A stretch of DNA of 64,000 nucleotides from Bacteroidota bacterium (GCA_023429375.1 JAEYVY010000006.1:124001-188000); one strand, 5' to 3'. Counted from the stretch's first letter, positions 43,630 to 51,956 are shown. A program made the numbers and translations. Notes: generated from the sequence alone by a model not told the origin.

Positions 43630-44815
43630 TTTCTTTTAAGTTAATGTTCATATTTGATGGGTAAATGAATTCGCTAAGGCCATCAGCCTGGTTAAGTCCT
43701 TCAATCTCCCTTACTTCATTGCGTGACATCCATCCGGACAGGATGGCCTTCTGATAATTCTCATATCTGGTCTTGCTGTCACCTCTCAATAATCCTTCCA
43801 GGTTCATCTTCGTGTGATAAATCCCCTGTTCTTTCGTGAAGAAGAGTTTCCGATCAAGTTCCATCTCAAATCTCTTCACTGGAGGGCGGATGGAATACTT
43901 CACTACTTGAATGTCTTGATGCTCAATGTTCGAGAATGTTGCTCTGGAAAGATCGAAGAGCATATGAGGGGGGAGATTGAATATTCGAGCGATATCCTGA
44001 ACAGCGAAGGTACGGGTCTCTAACATCTGAGCTGCTTCCGGCTGTATTCCGATTGACTTATAGGTCATTCCTCCTTCCAGAATCGGAGTAGATCCGGTAG
44101 GCAGATTGGATAATCGATCTAATATAATCTTATACTTATCGGCAGGCAGGATACTTGGTGATTCATATACGCCTTTCAAATTCCCTCCGTTTTCAAAGAA
44201 TTCGCGACCGAAACGAGTTGCCGATATTCCACTGTTAATGGCTTCTGCATTGTACAGAATAGGGTTTATCCCCTTAATTCCGTCTGTCGATATGCTGAAA
44301 AAGTGCAGTATGTCGTCATCTGAGAATACTCCATCGAATTCATTGGTGCCTGATATTCTGAACCACTTCTTCCTATTCTTGAGCGTAACAGTCACCTTCG
44401 ATGGGTGAATAGGAATAAGTTCCTCCGGAGTACCGTCATTCTTGCGGAATATAATCACATAAGAATTGCCCCACCCGTCAAGTGACGTGTTGATAAATTC
44501 CCAAAAGTTGAATACATTCATGTACGAGTTAGGCTCGTACTTCAGAAGATTGTATACAGGGTGATCCTTGGCTTCTTCAACGCCATTCTTCGTTAGAACT
44601 CTTACTGTTTTTGGTAGCGAGCCGATCGCTTCCGCTCTTAATCGCATAGCGCAGAATACAGCCGTGAACTTCATGGCTGCATCTGCGCTAATACTATCAG
44701 ATAATCCTTTTAGTGCAGATAAAGAATTAAAGGTGATTTCAGGAGTCTGTCTGAATTCTTGATCCGCACCCCGAGTTTCGGTTTTATTGTTAAAATATTT
44801 AAAAGGATTCCACAT
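43622..44815 (-). CDS. Portal protein, HK97 family
   Basis: Dodecameric ring through which DNA enters and leaves the head. With the ATG at 44815 (MWNPFKYFNNKTETRG) it is 397 aa; an upstream extension to 44848 is in frame but not needed. Typical segments: HPVYNLLKYEPNSYMNVFNF, NFWEFINTSLDGWGNSYVII, FGREFFENGGNLKGVYESPS, the wing/stem region ARIFNLPPHMLFDL and LREDSKTRYENYQK-like C-terminal helices (GDSKTRYENYQKAILSGWMS). It follows the large terminase gene. Confidence 0.94.
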   Translation of the reverse strand: MWNPFKYFNNKTETRGADQEFRQTPEITFNSLSALKGLSDSISADAAMKFTAVFCAMRLRAEAIGSLPKTVRVLTKNGVEEAKDHPVYNLLKYEPNSYMNVFNFWEFINTSLDGWGNSYVIIFRKNDGTPEELIPIHPSKVTVTLKNRKKWFRISGTNEFDGVFSDDDILHFFSISTDGIKGINPILYNAEAINSGISATRFGREFFENGGNLKGVYESPSILPADKYKIILDRLSNLPTGSTPILEGGMTYKSIGIQPEAAQMLETRTFAVQDIARIFNLPPHMLFDLSRATFSNIEHQDIQVVKYSIRPPVKRFEMELDRKLFFTKEQGIYHTKMNLEGLLRGDSKTRYENYQKAILSGWMSRNEVREIEGLNQADGLSEFIYPSNMNINLKEND

Positions 44816-44902
44816 GATCTGTGCTGTTTTCCGCAATTTTAAAAACAAAAAACAACACGCACAAGTGTTTAGTTTTCAGCACATTATACGTACTCCATCT
44901 CT

Positions 44903-44929
44903 ATCGGTCTCAATCGGTCTCAATCGGTC
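44903..44929. repeat. Tandem 10-base repeat in terminase-portal gap
   Basis: The unit ATCGGTCTCA occurs twice, followed by a third partial copy ATCGGTCA, in the 159-base gap between the terminase and portal genes. Possibly a protein-binding or regulatory site for the late operon; function unknown. Confidence 0.7.
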
Positions 44930-44974
44930 AAGCAAGCACAATTGGCCTTGTTTATTTTTTATGCTTTATTAACA

Positions 44975-46648
44975 TTATAGAGATGGAAGAACACGCAATT
45001 CTATGAACTCCACCTTCTCCGGCTGGCTCATATATCCGCCAATTGCATTAACAGTGGCTACCACGCCGTCAATTTTCTCCTGACTTCTCTTCTTGTCTAA
45101 CTTGATATTATCATTAGGGTCACGGTATACCACCACATTACGCAGCATCCATCTGATTACAGGGTTATTCATAAGATCTATCTGTCCGGACATAATCATA
45201 GACTCAAGTCTCTTGGTGGGCTCTGACATGTTCATGATGTTCTGCTTGTACGCATCCAACACCTCGCCATAAGAACTATACTTCTGAAGCCCCTGTATAA
45301 CTCCATTATAGGCCTTCGCTGGGTCGAATGCTATATTTTTTATCTCGTATTGCTCCAGGATCCTAACTATGTCTGTTAGGATATATTCAATATCGATAAC
45401 ATCCCCTGGGGTGATCTTGATGAAGCCTTGCTCCTTCCATAATCTGTAGTCTACACGGTCCTCTTTTTGCAGAACTTTCCCTTCAGGGATCCAGAAGTGA
45501 TACTTCACGGCCCTTTTCTCGGGAAAATACAGTGCCAGGGCATTGATATCCACCTCAGATGCTAGATCAAGGCCTGCATAGCATTCAAGTCCGATCAATT
45601 CCTCGTCCGTAGTACCTAAATTGCAGGACAAAACCTTATCATCAGGAATCCACACGTCCGGAGCATCCACCCACATATTGAGGTTTTTGGTCTTAAACTC
45701 GATCTCAGTAGTACCGCCCCTGTTAATAGCTGTTTCCAGGTCAATTTTGTACTTCTCAGGGTAAATTGAAATTCCGTAATTAGGAGATGCCTTTTGCCAG
45801 GTAATAGGATTTCTCCAATCATCACCCTTGTCAGGAGAATATATGATGCAAAATGTGGATTCCTCTGTCTTAATCCCCTTCAGTATGTTAACATAGTGAG
45901 TCCTTCTGCTATAATACGGCAATGTCATGTTGTTACCTGCTGTGGTGATGCAGAATATAAGAGGATTTCTTCTTGCACCCATACCTGTTGAGATTAATCC
46001 GAATATATCGTCAGTTGGCCACGCGTGCAACTCATCACAGATAGCACAGTGGGGGTGCAATCCGTCCTTGTTTTTAGTATCTTTTGACAAAGGCTTATAA
46101 AAAGACGCCGTTTTAACGTCAAAAATGCTTGTCTTAGAAGTTCCGATGACCTTCTGAAGAGCGGGAGATTGTTCAATCATAGCTTTGGCAGCTGTCCAAC
46201 ATATGGACGCCTGCTCTCTGTCAACGGCAGCACTGAACACTTGCGCTGCCGGCTCATTATCCATAATCAACATATATAGGGCGATTCCGGCAGCAAATGT
46301 AGTCTTTCCATTTTTTCGGGCCACTTCAATTCCTGCTTCTCTGAATCGTCTGCGCCCATTAACTGTTTTCCAACCAAAAATGTTCCAGATTATGAAACAT
46401 TGCCAATCTTCGAGCTCGAATTCCTTGCCAGCCCATTCACCCTGGAAGTGCTTCAACAGCGTGAAGAATGCAAATACCATCTTAGCAGCCTTCTCATCGA
46501 AGTAGAATCCCTTCTCCGTAGCGTTCGCCACGTCATCAAGGTATCTTTGTACCGCTAATTTCTCCAATTCTCCGGCAATACGCTCGCCCGACATCACTCT
46601 ATTCACATAAGACAGTGCTTTCCGCTTGTACAATTCAGTCTTCTTCAT
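44975..46648 (-). CDS. terL: Terminase large subunit
   Basis: DNA-packaging motor, 557 aa. N-terminal ATPase with Walker A EVARKNGKTTFAAG (109-122) and Walker B CAICDELHAW (acidic pair 205-206), then the motor motif FCITTAGNN near 235. The C-terminal RNase H-like nuclease has YAGLDLASEVDINALAL near 360 and FDPAKAYNGVIQGL near 450 as likely metal-binding segments. Belongs with the HK97/P27-type terminases. Its start overlaps the small subunit stop by 4 bases. Confidence 0.95.
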   Translation of the reverse strand: MKKTELYKRKALSYVNRVMSGERIAGELEKLAVQRYLDDVANATEKGFYFDEKAAKMVFAFFTLLKHFQGEWAGKEFELEDWQCFIIWNIFGWKTVNGRRRFREAGIEVARKNGKTTFAAGIALYMLIMDNEPAAQVFSAAVDREQASICWTAAKAMIEQSPALQKVIGTSKTSIFDVKTASFYKPLSKDTKNKDGLHPHCAICDELHAWPTDDIFGLISTGMGARRNPLIFCITTAGNNMTLPYYSRRTHYVNILKGIKTEESTFCIIYSPDKGDDWRNPITWQKASPNYGISIYPEKYKIDLETAINRGGTTEIEFKTKNLNMWVDAPDVWIPDDKVLSCNLGTTDEELIGLECYAGLDLASEVDINALALYFPEKRAVKYHFWIPEGKVLQKEDRVDYRLWKEQGFIKITPGDVIDIEYILTDIVRILEQYEIKNIAFDPAKAYNGVIQGLQKYSSYGEVLDAYKQNIMNMSEPTKRLESMIMSGQIDLMNNPVIRWMLRNVVVYRDPNDNIKLDKKRSQEKIDGVVATVNAIGGYMSQPEKVEFIELRVLPSL

Positions 46649-47139
46649 AACATATCCTTCAATTCGTCATATAATGTTCTCTCTTCAGGAGCAGGTGCAT
46701 TGATTCTCTGCCTGGAAATCGGCGTGAATCCAAAATCAGATCCTATCTTATTCACCTGATCAACCATCTGTCTGTACATTCCAATCTCCGGACGCTCAAC
46801 ATAGCCAATTAGCGCACCGATTTTATTATACTTAGGTTCAGCAGGAAGTCTCATTCCCTCCATGCACGAAAATAGGATATCCAAACTGTTAGCATATACG
46901 GCCAACAGTTCTAGATCTAATTCAGTCAACACGCCAAGAGCAATCAACTGATTCGCTTTTGTCTTGAAAATGGTCTTCGCCCTTTTAGTCGGCAATCCCT
47001 TCAACTGAGATGCTGACTTGATCTCATCGAAGCACTTAATTTTATCGACATTCAAAATTTCAGATCTCATCCTGCATGGCTGATCCGTTCCCTTCAGCAC
47101 TTTAATCTCATTCGGAATAGCCTTTCTCCCTTTTGCCAT
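46645..47139 (-). CDS. terS: Terminase small subunit, P27 family
   Basis: Recognises phage DNA ends and recruits the large subunit. From ATG 47139 it is 164 aa: MAKGRKAIPNEIKVLKGTDQ is the typical P27 start, followed by helical FKTKANQLIALGVLTELDLE and PEIGMYRQMVDQVNKIGSDF, and FTPISRQRINAP near the C-terminus. The frame is open to 47244 but that stretch is not family-like and crosses the C-rich region. Together with the HNH gene upstream, P27 terminases often indicate cohesive-end packaging. Confidence 0.92.
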   Translation of the reverse strand: MAKGRKAIPNEIKVLKGTDQPCRMRSEILNVDKIKCFDEIKSASQLKGLPTKRAKTIFKTKANQLIALGVLTELDLELLAVYANSLDILFSCMEGMRLPAEPKYNKIGALIGYVERPEIGMYRQMVDQVNKIGSDFGFTPISRQRINAPAPEERTLYDELKDML

Positions 47140-47494
47140 ATTTCTGTTTTTTAGAGTTAATTCAATTGTCCAATTTTGCACGCACGCTCGTCCTGTAAGG
47201 CGCTGTGGTCTCAGAGGCTTTCTGACAGAGATTTGCCCCCCCATACCCCCTAAAGTGTTAAAATTTCGTTAAATTTAACAAAAAAGCTACTTTTTCCCTT
47301 GATTTTCAGAAAAATTCACAAAATCGCCTATCATCTGGGACCATGGTGCACCTAATGACAGCCAACATTAACAAAAACCTGCTCAAAAACACAAAAAATG
47401 CGCAAAAATCTACCCATATAAATTAGTACATTACACCACCTCTCCGGGTGTTTGACGCTATTTTTAATCGTTTTTGAGCTATTTCCAGCGCGTA
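47140..47494. other. Gap upstream of the terminase genes; candidate packaging (cos) region
   Basis: About 355 bases with no gene. A C-rich stretch at about 47237-47252 (GCCCCCCCATACCCCC) lies 98 bases before the small terminase start; such runs often mark cohesive-end sites near HNH/terminase genes. A 12-base palindrome GTTAAATTTAAC (47270-47281) follows, and the remainder is AT-rich. A promoter for the structural operon probably also lies here. Confidence 0.45.
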
Positions 47495-48400
47495 TCAGAA
47501 GATATCATCCAACACCTTACCTGCAGGATTATCGAGACGTCTCTCGTCCTCTACGCTCTTCAAATAGATTTCTGTAGTCTTAATGGAACGATGACCCAGC
47601 ATGGCTTGCAAGTCAATTACCGCCACGCCAGCTTTCAGCGCCTGGACGGCTGCAGTGTGGCGCAGGCTGTGTGGGGTGATCATTCTGGAATGTACTCCGG
47701 CTTTCTTCAGATATCCTGTAATGATCTGACCTAATCCCTGTGCTGATATCGGACGGGATCCTGACGTCTCGTGACTCATGAATACATATTCTGTATCGTC
47801 CTGAACGCCTCGCCAGGAAAGATAATCCAATACCGGACCAATCGCCTTGTGAGTTGTTCCAATTCTCTCGTACCGGTCATTGTCTCCCTTCCGCTGTACG
47901 GATAGATAACAATTCCCTTGACGGCTGTCAATATCTCGCACTCGAAGCCTGGAAGCTTCCACGCATCTCATCCCTGTTCTGAGCAAGAGATTGATCAGCG
48001 CGTAATCTCTCCGACCACATGGTGTGTCTCTATCTATCGCATTAAGGAGCAATGTGATCTGATCGACTGTAAGATGCCCCTTGCGGAATCCTTTCCTCTT
48101 GTGCTTTACTCGGATACCTGCTGCGATATTGTCATGTTCTCCGATGGCTTCCAGCCAATCATAGAACATTCTTAGAACTGTAAGATAGGAATCAATCGTG
48201 TTTTCGGATAAATCTCTTCTCAAGAGATCAGCCTTATATCTTAGGATGTCAGCACGGACGAGCGATTTAACATCCAGGCCTGATGTGACCACCCACTTCG
48301 TGAACTGTCTCAATATCCGGAGATAGAGCGATCTACTGTTACTCCGGATATCAAGATTGTCCACGAATTCAGCTATTAATTTTGAAACAGGTTGTTTCAT
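47495..48400 (-). CDS. Second tyrosine recombinase (XerC/D-like)
   Basis: Site-specific recombinase, 301 aa from ATG 48400 (MKQPVSKLIAEFVDNL). N-terminal SAM-like domain (about 1-100: SNSRSLYLRILRQFTKWVVT). Catalytic set complete: Arg 145 in LLRTGMRCVEAS, Lys 171, His 244 and Arg 247 in HSLRHTAAVQAL, His 270 in LGHRS, and Tyr 279 in TEIYLKS. It therefore differs from the prophage integrase at 55828-57039, which lacks the first Arg. Its start overlaps the end of the VR2 gene by 32 bases. Its substrate is unknown: DNA-end/dimer resolution, inversion or host dif sites are all possible. Confidence 0.9.
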   Translation of the reverse strand: MKQPVSKLIAEFVDNLDIRSNSRSLYLRILRQFTKWVVTSGLDVKSLVRADILRYKADLLRRDLSENTIDSYLTVLRMFYDWLEAIGEHDNIAAGIRVKHKRKGFRKGHLTVDQITLLLNAIDRDTPCGRRDYALINLLLRTGMRCVEASRLRVRDIDSRQGNCYLSVQRKGDNDRYERIGTTHKAIGPVLDYLSWRGVQDDTEYVFMSHETSGSRPISAQGLGQIITGYLKKAGVHSRMITPHSLRHTAAVQALKAGVAVIDLQAMLGHRSIKTTEIYLKSVEDERRLDNPAGKVLDDIF

Positions 48401-48842
48401 ACTCCCCCAATAAATAATCAGCCCATAATTCGATAAATTGTTTACCGAAGTACTCTGCAAGTTGTCCGCTTTTCACGCACAAGCGGAACCCGTTAGTCGT
48501 ACTCGCATACGAGAAGCGATTAGGCGTAGACACAAAGCGCCAACCGGCAGTCGCCCCACTATTCGCAAGGACACCGAGACGGGTGATTATATATGACTTA
48601 GCTTCGTCATCGCTCATCTTATCTAATTCCATTTTTGAATATAGCTCGAAAGTAGGGTGGTATAACCATTCTTTTTTACCAAAGTCAATTTTCCACCCCT
48701 CGTTCAAAGCCCTAGCGATGGTTTTCAACTTTATATACGCTACCACGTCTGGAGCAAGTCCTGTAAAGTCAGGTGCTTGTTCGCCTAATTCTTGTAGTGC
48801 ACTCTCATATGAGTACACTCTTTCTTTAATGTCTGTTTTCAT
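48369..48842 (-). CDS. Second DGR-related variable protein (variable protein 2)
   Basis: The 157-residue protein has a helical N-terminal part (ESALQELGEQAPDFTGLAPD, then IARALNEGWKIDFGKKEWLY), the region SGATAGWRF ... TPNRFSYASTTNGFRLC encoded by VR2 (residues about 87-122), and a helical tail (GQLAEYFGKQFIELWADYLL). The ALNEGW and GxRLC-K-S-xELAEY-GKQF layout recalls a family of small proteins of unknown function that I associate with Bacteroidetes phages, which usually end in GSRLCLKS-type sequence; that is memory, not a search. The VR is internal, with about 35 residues after it, unlike the terminal VR1. Located among replication and packaging genes, not fibres. Confidence 0.85.
   Translation of the reverse strand: MKTDIKERVYSYESALQELGEQAPDFTGLAPDVVAYIKLKTIARALNEGWKIDFGKKEWLYHPTFELYSKMELDKMSDDEAKSYIITRLGVLANSGATAGWRFVSTPNRFSYASTTNGFRLCVKSGQLAEYFGKQFIELWADYLLGEYETTCFKINS
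48465..48487. other. Inverted repeat at the edge of VR2
   Basis: TCCGCTT (48465-48471) pairs with AAGCGGA (48481-48487) across 9 bases. The right arm is inside the sequence shared with VR1 and TR. It is comparable in position to the hairpin at 28619-28631, but the loop is longer. Confidence 0.5.
48478..48584 (-). repeat. DGR variable repeat 2 (VR2), remote and diverged
   Basis: Aligns without gaps to TR. Across the 99-base core (48483-48581) there are 21 differences: 12 on the 22 TR adenines and 9 on the other 77 sites, so adenines are changed about five times as often. VR1 and VR2 also share GCACAAGCGGAACCCGT at this edge, where TR has diverged. No second TR is seen near it. Confidence 0.8.
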
Positions 48843-48846
48843 TTCT

Positions 48847-49056
48847 TTAGTTTCTATTACTTATTAACACTCTCATGGCAGAAAGGGGGTCTTTATCGCA
48901 AAGAATATTCCATTTCTTAATATTCTCGTCAGTTCGTGCATAGTGTTTAAGGCAAATACTATTTGCCTTTGTAACTCTTCCTGAACCATATACCCAGTGC
49001 ATAGCAGGATATAAGCGAACATTTTTCATTATTTTTTTTGCTAATCTTAGTCTCAT
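48847..49056 (-). CDS. Small basic phage protein
   Basis: The 69 residues (MRLRLAKKIMKNVRLYPAMH) are basic and of unknown function. Small MRLRLAKKIMK-type proteins occur, in my recollection, in Bacteroides phages and conjugative elements. It ends just 4 bases before the VR2 gene start, so it is probably co-transcribed. A nucleic-acid-binding role is possible from its charge but unproven. Confidence 0.65.
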   Translation of the reverse strand: MRLRLAKKIMKNVRLYPAMHWVYGSGRVTKANSICLKHYARTDENIKKWNILCDKDPLSAMRVLISNRN

Positions 49057-49077
49057 ATCTGTTTAAATTAGAATTAT

Positions 49078-49164
49078 TCACAAAGCCCGTGAAACATACT
49101 CTGCATACGGAGGGTTCTGAAACAGGAGATTTTCTATCTCCTCTATTCTTTTGTCAACATTCAT
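49078..49164 (-). CDS. Possible 28-residue small ORF
   Basis: ATG at 49164 gives MNVDKRIEEIENLLFQNPPY followed by a short tail. It is an amphipathic helix with a compact layout in an otherwise empty 149-base gap between two leftward genes. No homolog known to me and no clear ribosome-binding site, so this is a weak call. Confidence 0.35.
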   Translation of the reverse strand: MNVDKRIEEIENLLFQNPPYAEYVSRAL

Positions 49165-49205
49165 GCTGCTATCAGATTAAGTTATTTATAGGACTCATTA
49201 GGATT

Positions 49206-49544
49206 TTACTTCCTATTTACCGCACCTTTGAATTCTTTGATTTTCTTCTTGTCTCTATTCCCTTTGATCGCATTACATCTCTTACACAGGCTCTGCCAGT
49301 TTGTTGTGTCAAAAAAATCTTCGCATATAGGCCAGGGAATGATGTGGTCAACTACTTCTGCCGGAGTTATTCTCCCTTCCCTCTCGCACATCACGCATAG
49401 TGGATTATCCATTCGGAAGGATCTGCTCATCTTGGTCCATCGTGAAGTGTGGTACTCATCGGCTGATCGCTGACGTTCATAGCCTTTTGTCGGCTCACTC
49501 TTCGGGATCCACGGCCTGCTATTACTTCTTGCTCTTGTTGCCAT
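49206..49544 (-). CDS. HNH endonuclease
   Basis: The 112 residues show a zinc-supported HNH fold: LCVMCEREG, EVVDHIIPWPICED and NWQSLCKRCNAIKGNRDKKK, with the two CxxC pairs and the His-Asn core. In HK97-type phages an HNH protein works with the terminase in cutting at cohesive ends. It lies several genes upstream of the terminase here rather than beside it, directly after the DnaB helicase gene (2-base gap). Confidence 0.9.
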   Translation of the reverse strand: MATRARSNSRPWIPKSEPTKGYERQRSADEYHTSRWTKMSRSFRMDNPLCVMCEREGRITPAEVVDHIIPWPICEDFFDTTNWQSLCKRCNAIKGNRDKKKIKEFKGAVNRK

Positions 49545-49546
49545 GA

Positions 49547-50935
49547 TTAGAAAGGAACTTGATCAATTGGAATATTGCTGTCTATATTATCATCGAATCG
49601 GGATACAGTCTTGTTGTATCTGAACTTCATGTCACCGGTGCGCCCATTACGGTGCTTGGCAACGCGAAGAACGCCAACGCCAGGTGATTCATTCGGGTCA
49701 TAATACTCAGGTCGGTGCGGAAATAGAATTATATCAGCATCTTGCTCTATTGCGCCCGATTCTCTTAGGTCGGACAGCAATGGAATCTTATCGGCTCGTA
49801 TCTCTGAGTTACGATTCAGCTGAGATAGGACCACTACAGGAACATTCAATTCCTTAGCAAGTACCTTCGCATCGCGTGAACAGGCTGTTACTTCTTGCTC
49901 CCTTGTGTACTTCGTTCCTGGTATGCGCATATCTACCAACTGTAGGTAGTCGATGAACACAATTCCGCATCTGCCTTTTCTCTGCAAGTTCCTGCACCTG
50001 GAAGATATCTGCTGCATAGTAATCTTCGGAGTGTCATCAATCGTGATCGGCAGATAAGATAATGCTCCTGACGCCTGCATAAGTACGGGTCTCTCTTCGT
50101 CTCGAAGATATCCTTGTTGGAATCTCTCAGCATCAAGATCACCGGCTGACACCATCATACGATCTACCAGGTCGTCTGCGCTCATTTCAAGAGAAAATAT
50201 TACAGCAGGGAAACCTCCCTTGGCTGCGCACATCGCGAAATGAAGCATAAGAGCTGTCTTACCCATTGCCGGACGTGCTGCCAGGATAATTACCTGTGCA
50301 GGTTTGAATCCGCCTGTAATCTTGTCCAACTTCCTAAGTCCGGTAGGAACACCAACGATAGAACCTTTCCTTGCTGCATCTTGACGCTGCATATATCTGT
50401 CAACTGCTACTGCAGATGCCCTCACAATATCTACTGAGCGGTCTTCGAAGCACATATCAGACATAACATTCTCCATCTCTCTAATACCCCAGTCAGTTAT
50501 TGAATCCACTTCTGACGGAGATAGATTGGCCTTGCTTATCAGCGTCTCACCGGTGATAATTATCTTCCTGGCAATGTATAACTGATGGAGGTATAGAGCG
50601 TGCTCGCGAATATTCGAATAGTGCGCTGAGAATGAAGACACAGACAGATCAGATATAGCAACAGGACCGCCAATTTCTTCAAGATGCCCATCCTTCATCA
50701 ACTGATTGATCACGGACATCATGTCAATCTTACGGGCTGATAGATGTATTGTATTCATTGCCTGGAAGATTATTGCATAGTTCTGATTGTAGAATAGATC
50801 CTGGCGAAGAATATCACTTACAAGGTCCATGGCTATTGCATCATTCAACAATGTCGACAAGACTGTCCTCTCGATCTCTTCCGCCCTTGGAAGTAGCGTC
50901 TTAGAGTTGTTGATATCTTTTTGTTGCTGTTTCAT
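49547..50935 (-). CDS. dnaB: Replicative DNA helicase, DnaB-type
   Basis: Hexameric helicase for phage replication, 462 aa. The N-terminal domain (EERTVLSTLLNDAIAMDL-like segment EIERTVLSTLLNDAIAMDL, 21-39) is the DnaB N-domain. The C-terminal RecA-like ATPase has ILAARPAMGKTALMLHF (Walker A near 220), EMSADDLVDRMM, the Walker B IVFIDYLQLV, and SQLNRNSEIRADK. The product is long enough to be complete. It overlaps the DnaD/DUF4373-like gene by 35 bases, a probable helicase-loader pair. Confidence 0.95.
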   Translation of the reverse strand: MKQQQKDINNSKTLLPRAEEIERTVLSTLLNDAIAMDLVSDILRQDLFYNQNYAIIFQAMNTIHLSARKIDMMSVINQLMKDGHLEEIGGPVAISDLSVSSFSAHYSNIREHALYLHQLYIARKIIITGETLISKANLSPSEVDSITDWGIREMENVMSDMCFEDRSVDIVRASAVAVDRYMQRQDAARKGSIVGVPTGLRKLDKITGGFKPAQVIILAARPAMGKTALMLHFAMCAAKGGFPAVIFSLEMSADDLVDRMMVSAGDLDAERFQQGYLRDEERPVLMQASGALSYLPITIDDTPKITMQQISSRCRNLQRKGRCGIVFIDYLQLVDMRIPGTKYTREQEVTACSRDAKVLAKELNVPVVVLSQLNRNSEIRADKIPLLSDLRESGAIEQDADIILFPHRPEYYDPNESPGVGVLRVAKHRNGRTGDMKFRYNKTVSRFDDNIDSNIPIDQVPF

Positions 50936-51599
50936 GACTGTGGTTGATTGGTTTGTTTGAAAATCTTTCGAAAGTTCTCACGGCTGCTTTCCAGTCTTTT
51001 ATTTTATTTTTACCGTACATCCACCCTTTTGCTTCGTAATAGTCGATGAAGAATGCAGGGTCAATAGAATTATTTCTTTCTCTGCAATATGCAGAGACAT
51101 CTTCAAGACTTGGAGGGATTGTTTGACTTTCTTTTTTATATATTTTTTCTTTATATATTTTATTTTCTTTTATTTTTATTTGTTCGTTTTTGTTCAACAT
51201 TTCTTCATCATTTGTTGAACATATGTTCGTCTTATGTTCAGATAATGCCCTTCTTGCTGCTCCTGAAGCTTTACCAGCGATCCTCCTTTTCTCTTGAGTA
51301 TCAATCATCTTGGCCATTCTTCTTCTCAAGGATGCCGAGAAGAAAAAATCCTCTCCTTCGATCTCGAATAATCCAAACGAATTGACTACCGCCTGTAACT
51401 TAGCTTCCGATATGTTGTATCTTTTCGCACAAATTGATAGTAACTTTAGTGGGTATTTAAATTCAGGCTGTTCGCGTAATATTTCTATCAAAATCCAAAA
51501 CGCGCCATACCCTTCCAGCCCCAATTGGTCGATCAACAGCATACACTTCGGATCGTCCTTAGCGTTCGAATCGTGTGAAAAATAAACAGACTCCTTCAT
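50901..51599 (-). CDS. DUF4373-like replication initiation/helicase-loader protein
   Basis: The 232 residues open with YFSHDSNAKDDPKCMLLIDQLGLEGYG, the Lin1244/Lin1753-like (DUF4373) winged-helix N-terminus found in phage replication proteins, written here only in part: SHDSNAKDDPKCM and GLEGYGAFWILIEIL. The middle is Lys/Glu-rich and low complexity (NKIYKEKIYKKES). The C-terminal helix KIKDWKAAVRTFERF is the DnaD-type segment. By position it is a likely initiator or loader for DnaB. Confidence 0.85.
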   Translation of the reverse strand: MKESVYFSHDSNAKDDPKCMLLIDQLGLEGYGAFWILIEILREQPEFKYPLKLLSICAKRYNISEAKLQAVVNSFGLFEIEGEDFFFSASLRRRMAKMIDTQEKRRIAGKASGAARRALSEHKTNICSTNDEEMLNKNEQIKIKENKIYKEKIYKKESQTIPPSLEDVSAYCRERNNSIDPAFFIDYYEAKGWMYGKNKIKDWKAAVRTFERFSNKPINHSHETATKRYQQL

Positions 51600-51605
51600 A
51601 ATATT

Positions 51606-51956
51606 TTAACTATTTTTTAACATAATAAACCGATCATTGATTGTGTGGCCAATAGTTATAATTCCTTCTTTTTCGAGCTCAGAAATAGCTTTTTCGATCT
51701 CGTTAATTGCAGCCTTTTTTAGCTCAACAATTGTGACGAACGAAGGACTTATTGACTCTTTTTCTTTATATTTTTTACTCTCAGAAATCAGAATTAAAAT
51801 CTGTTCTTTCATATTTTTTTTACTTAAAAAAAACAACTGAATATCAAATCCAAATTCTTTTATAAGGCGCAATATCATCTTATCCTGGATGACAGCATCC
51901 TTATGTAGGGATATAGTATTCTCACGAGTGTTGATACTATATCCTTTTCGTCTCAA
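51606..51956 (-). CDS. Winged-helix phage protein, start uncertain, possible frameshift upstream
   Basis: From a TTG at 51956 the frame gives 116 aa; an internal ATG at 51812 gives 68 aa (MKEQILILISESKKYKEKES ...). The C-terminal half has a winged-helix pattern (ELKKAAINEIEKAISELEKE followed by GIITIGHT). The frame is open further upstream (INSRSNLIYRLRRKGYSI), which looks like a real HTH_39-type segment, but there is no ATG in that frame; see finding on the CCCCC run. Function likely regulatory or replication-linked. Confidence 0.6.
   Translation of the reverse strand: MRRKGYSINTRENTISLHKDAVIQDKMILRLIKEFGFDIQLFFLSKKNMKEQILILISESKKYKEKESISPSFVTIVELKKAAINEIEKAISELEKEGIITIGHTINDRFIMLKNS

Noticed and set aside
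48369..48842. VR2 as an unrelated chance match to TR
   Set aside because: The alignment covers the whole 99-base core without gaps, shares long exact blocks (for example CGCCAACCGGCA and TCGCCCCA), and differences are concentrated on TR adenines.
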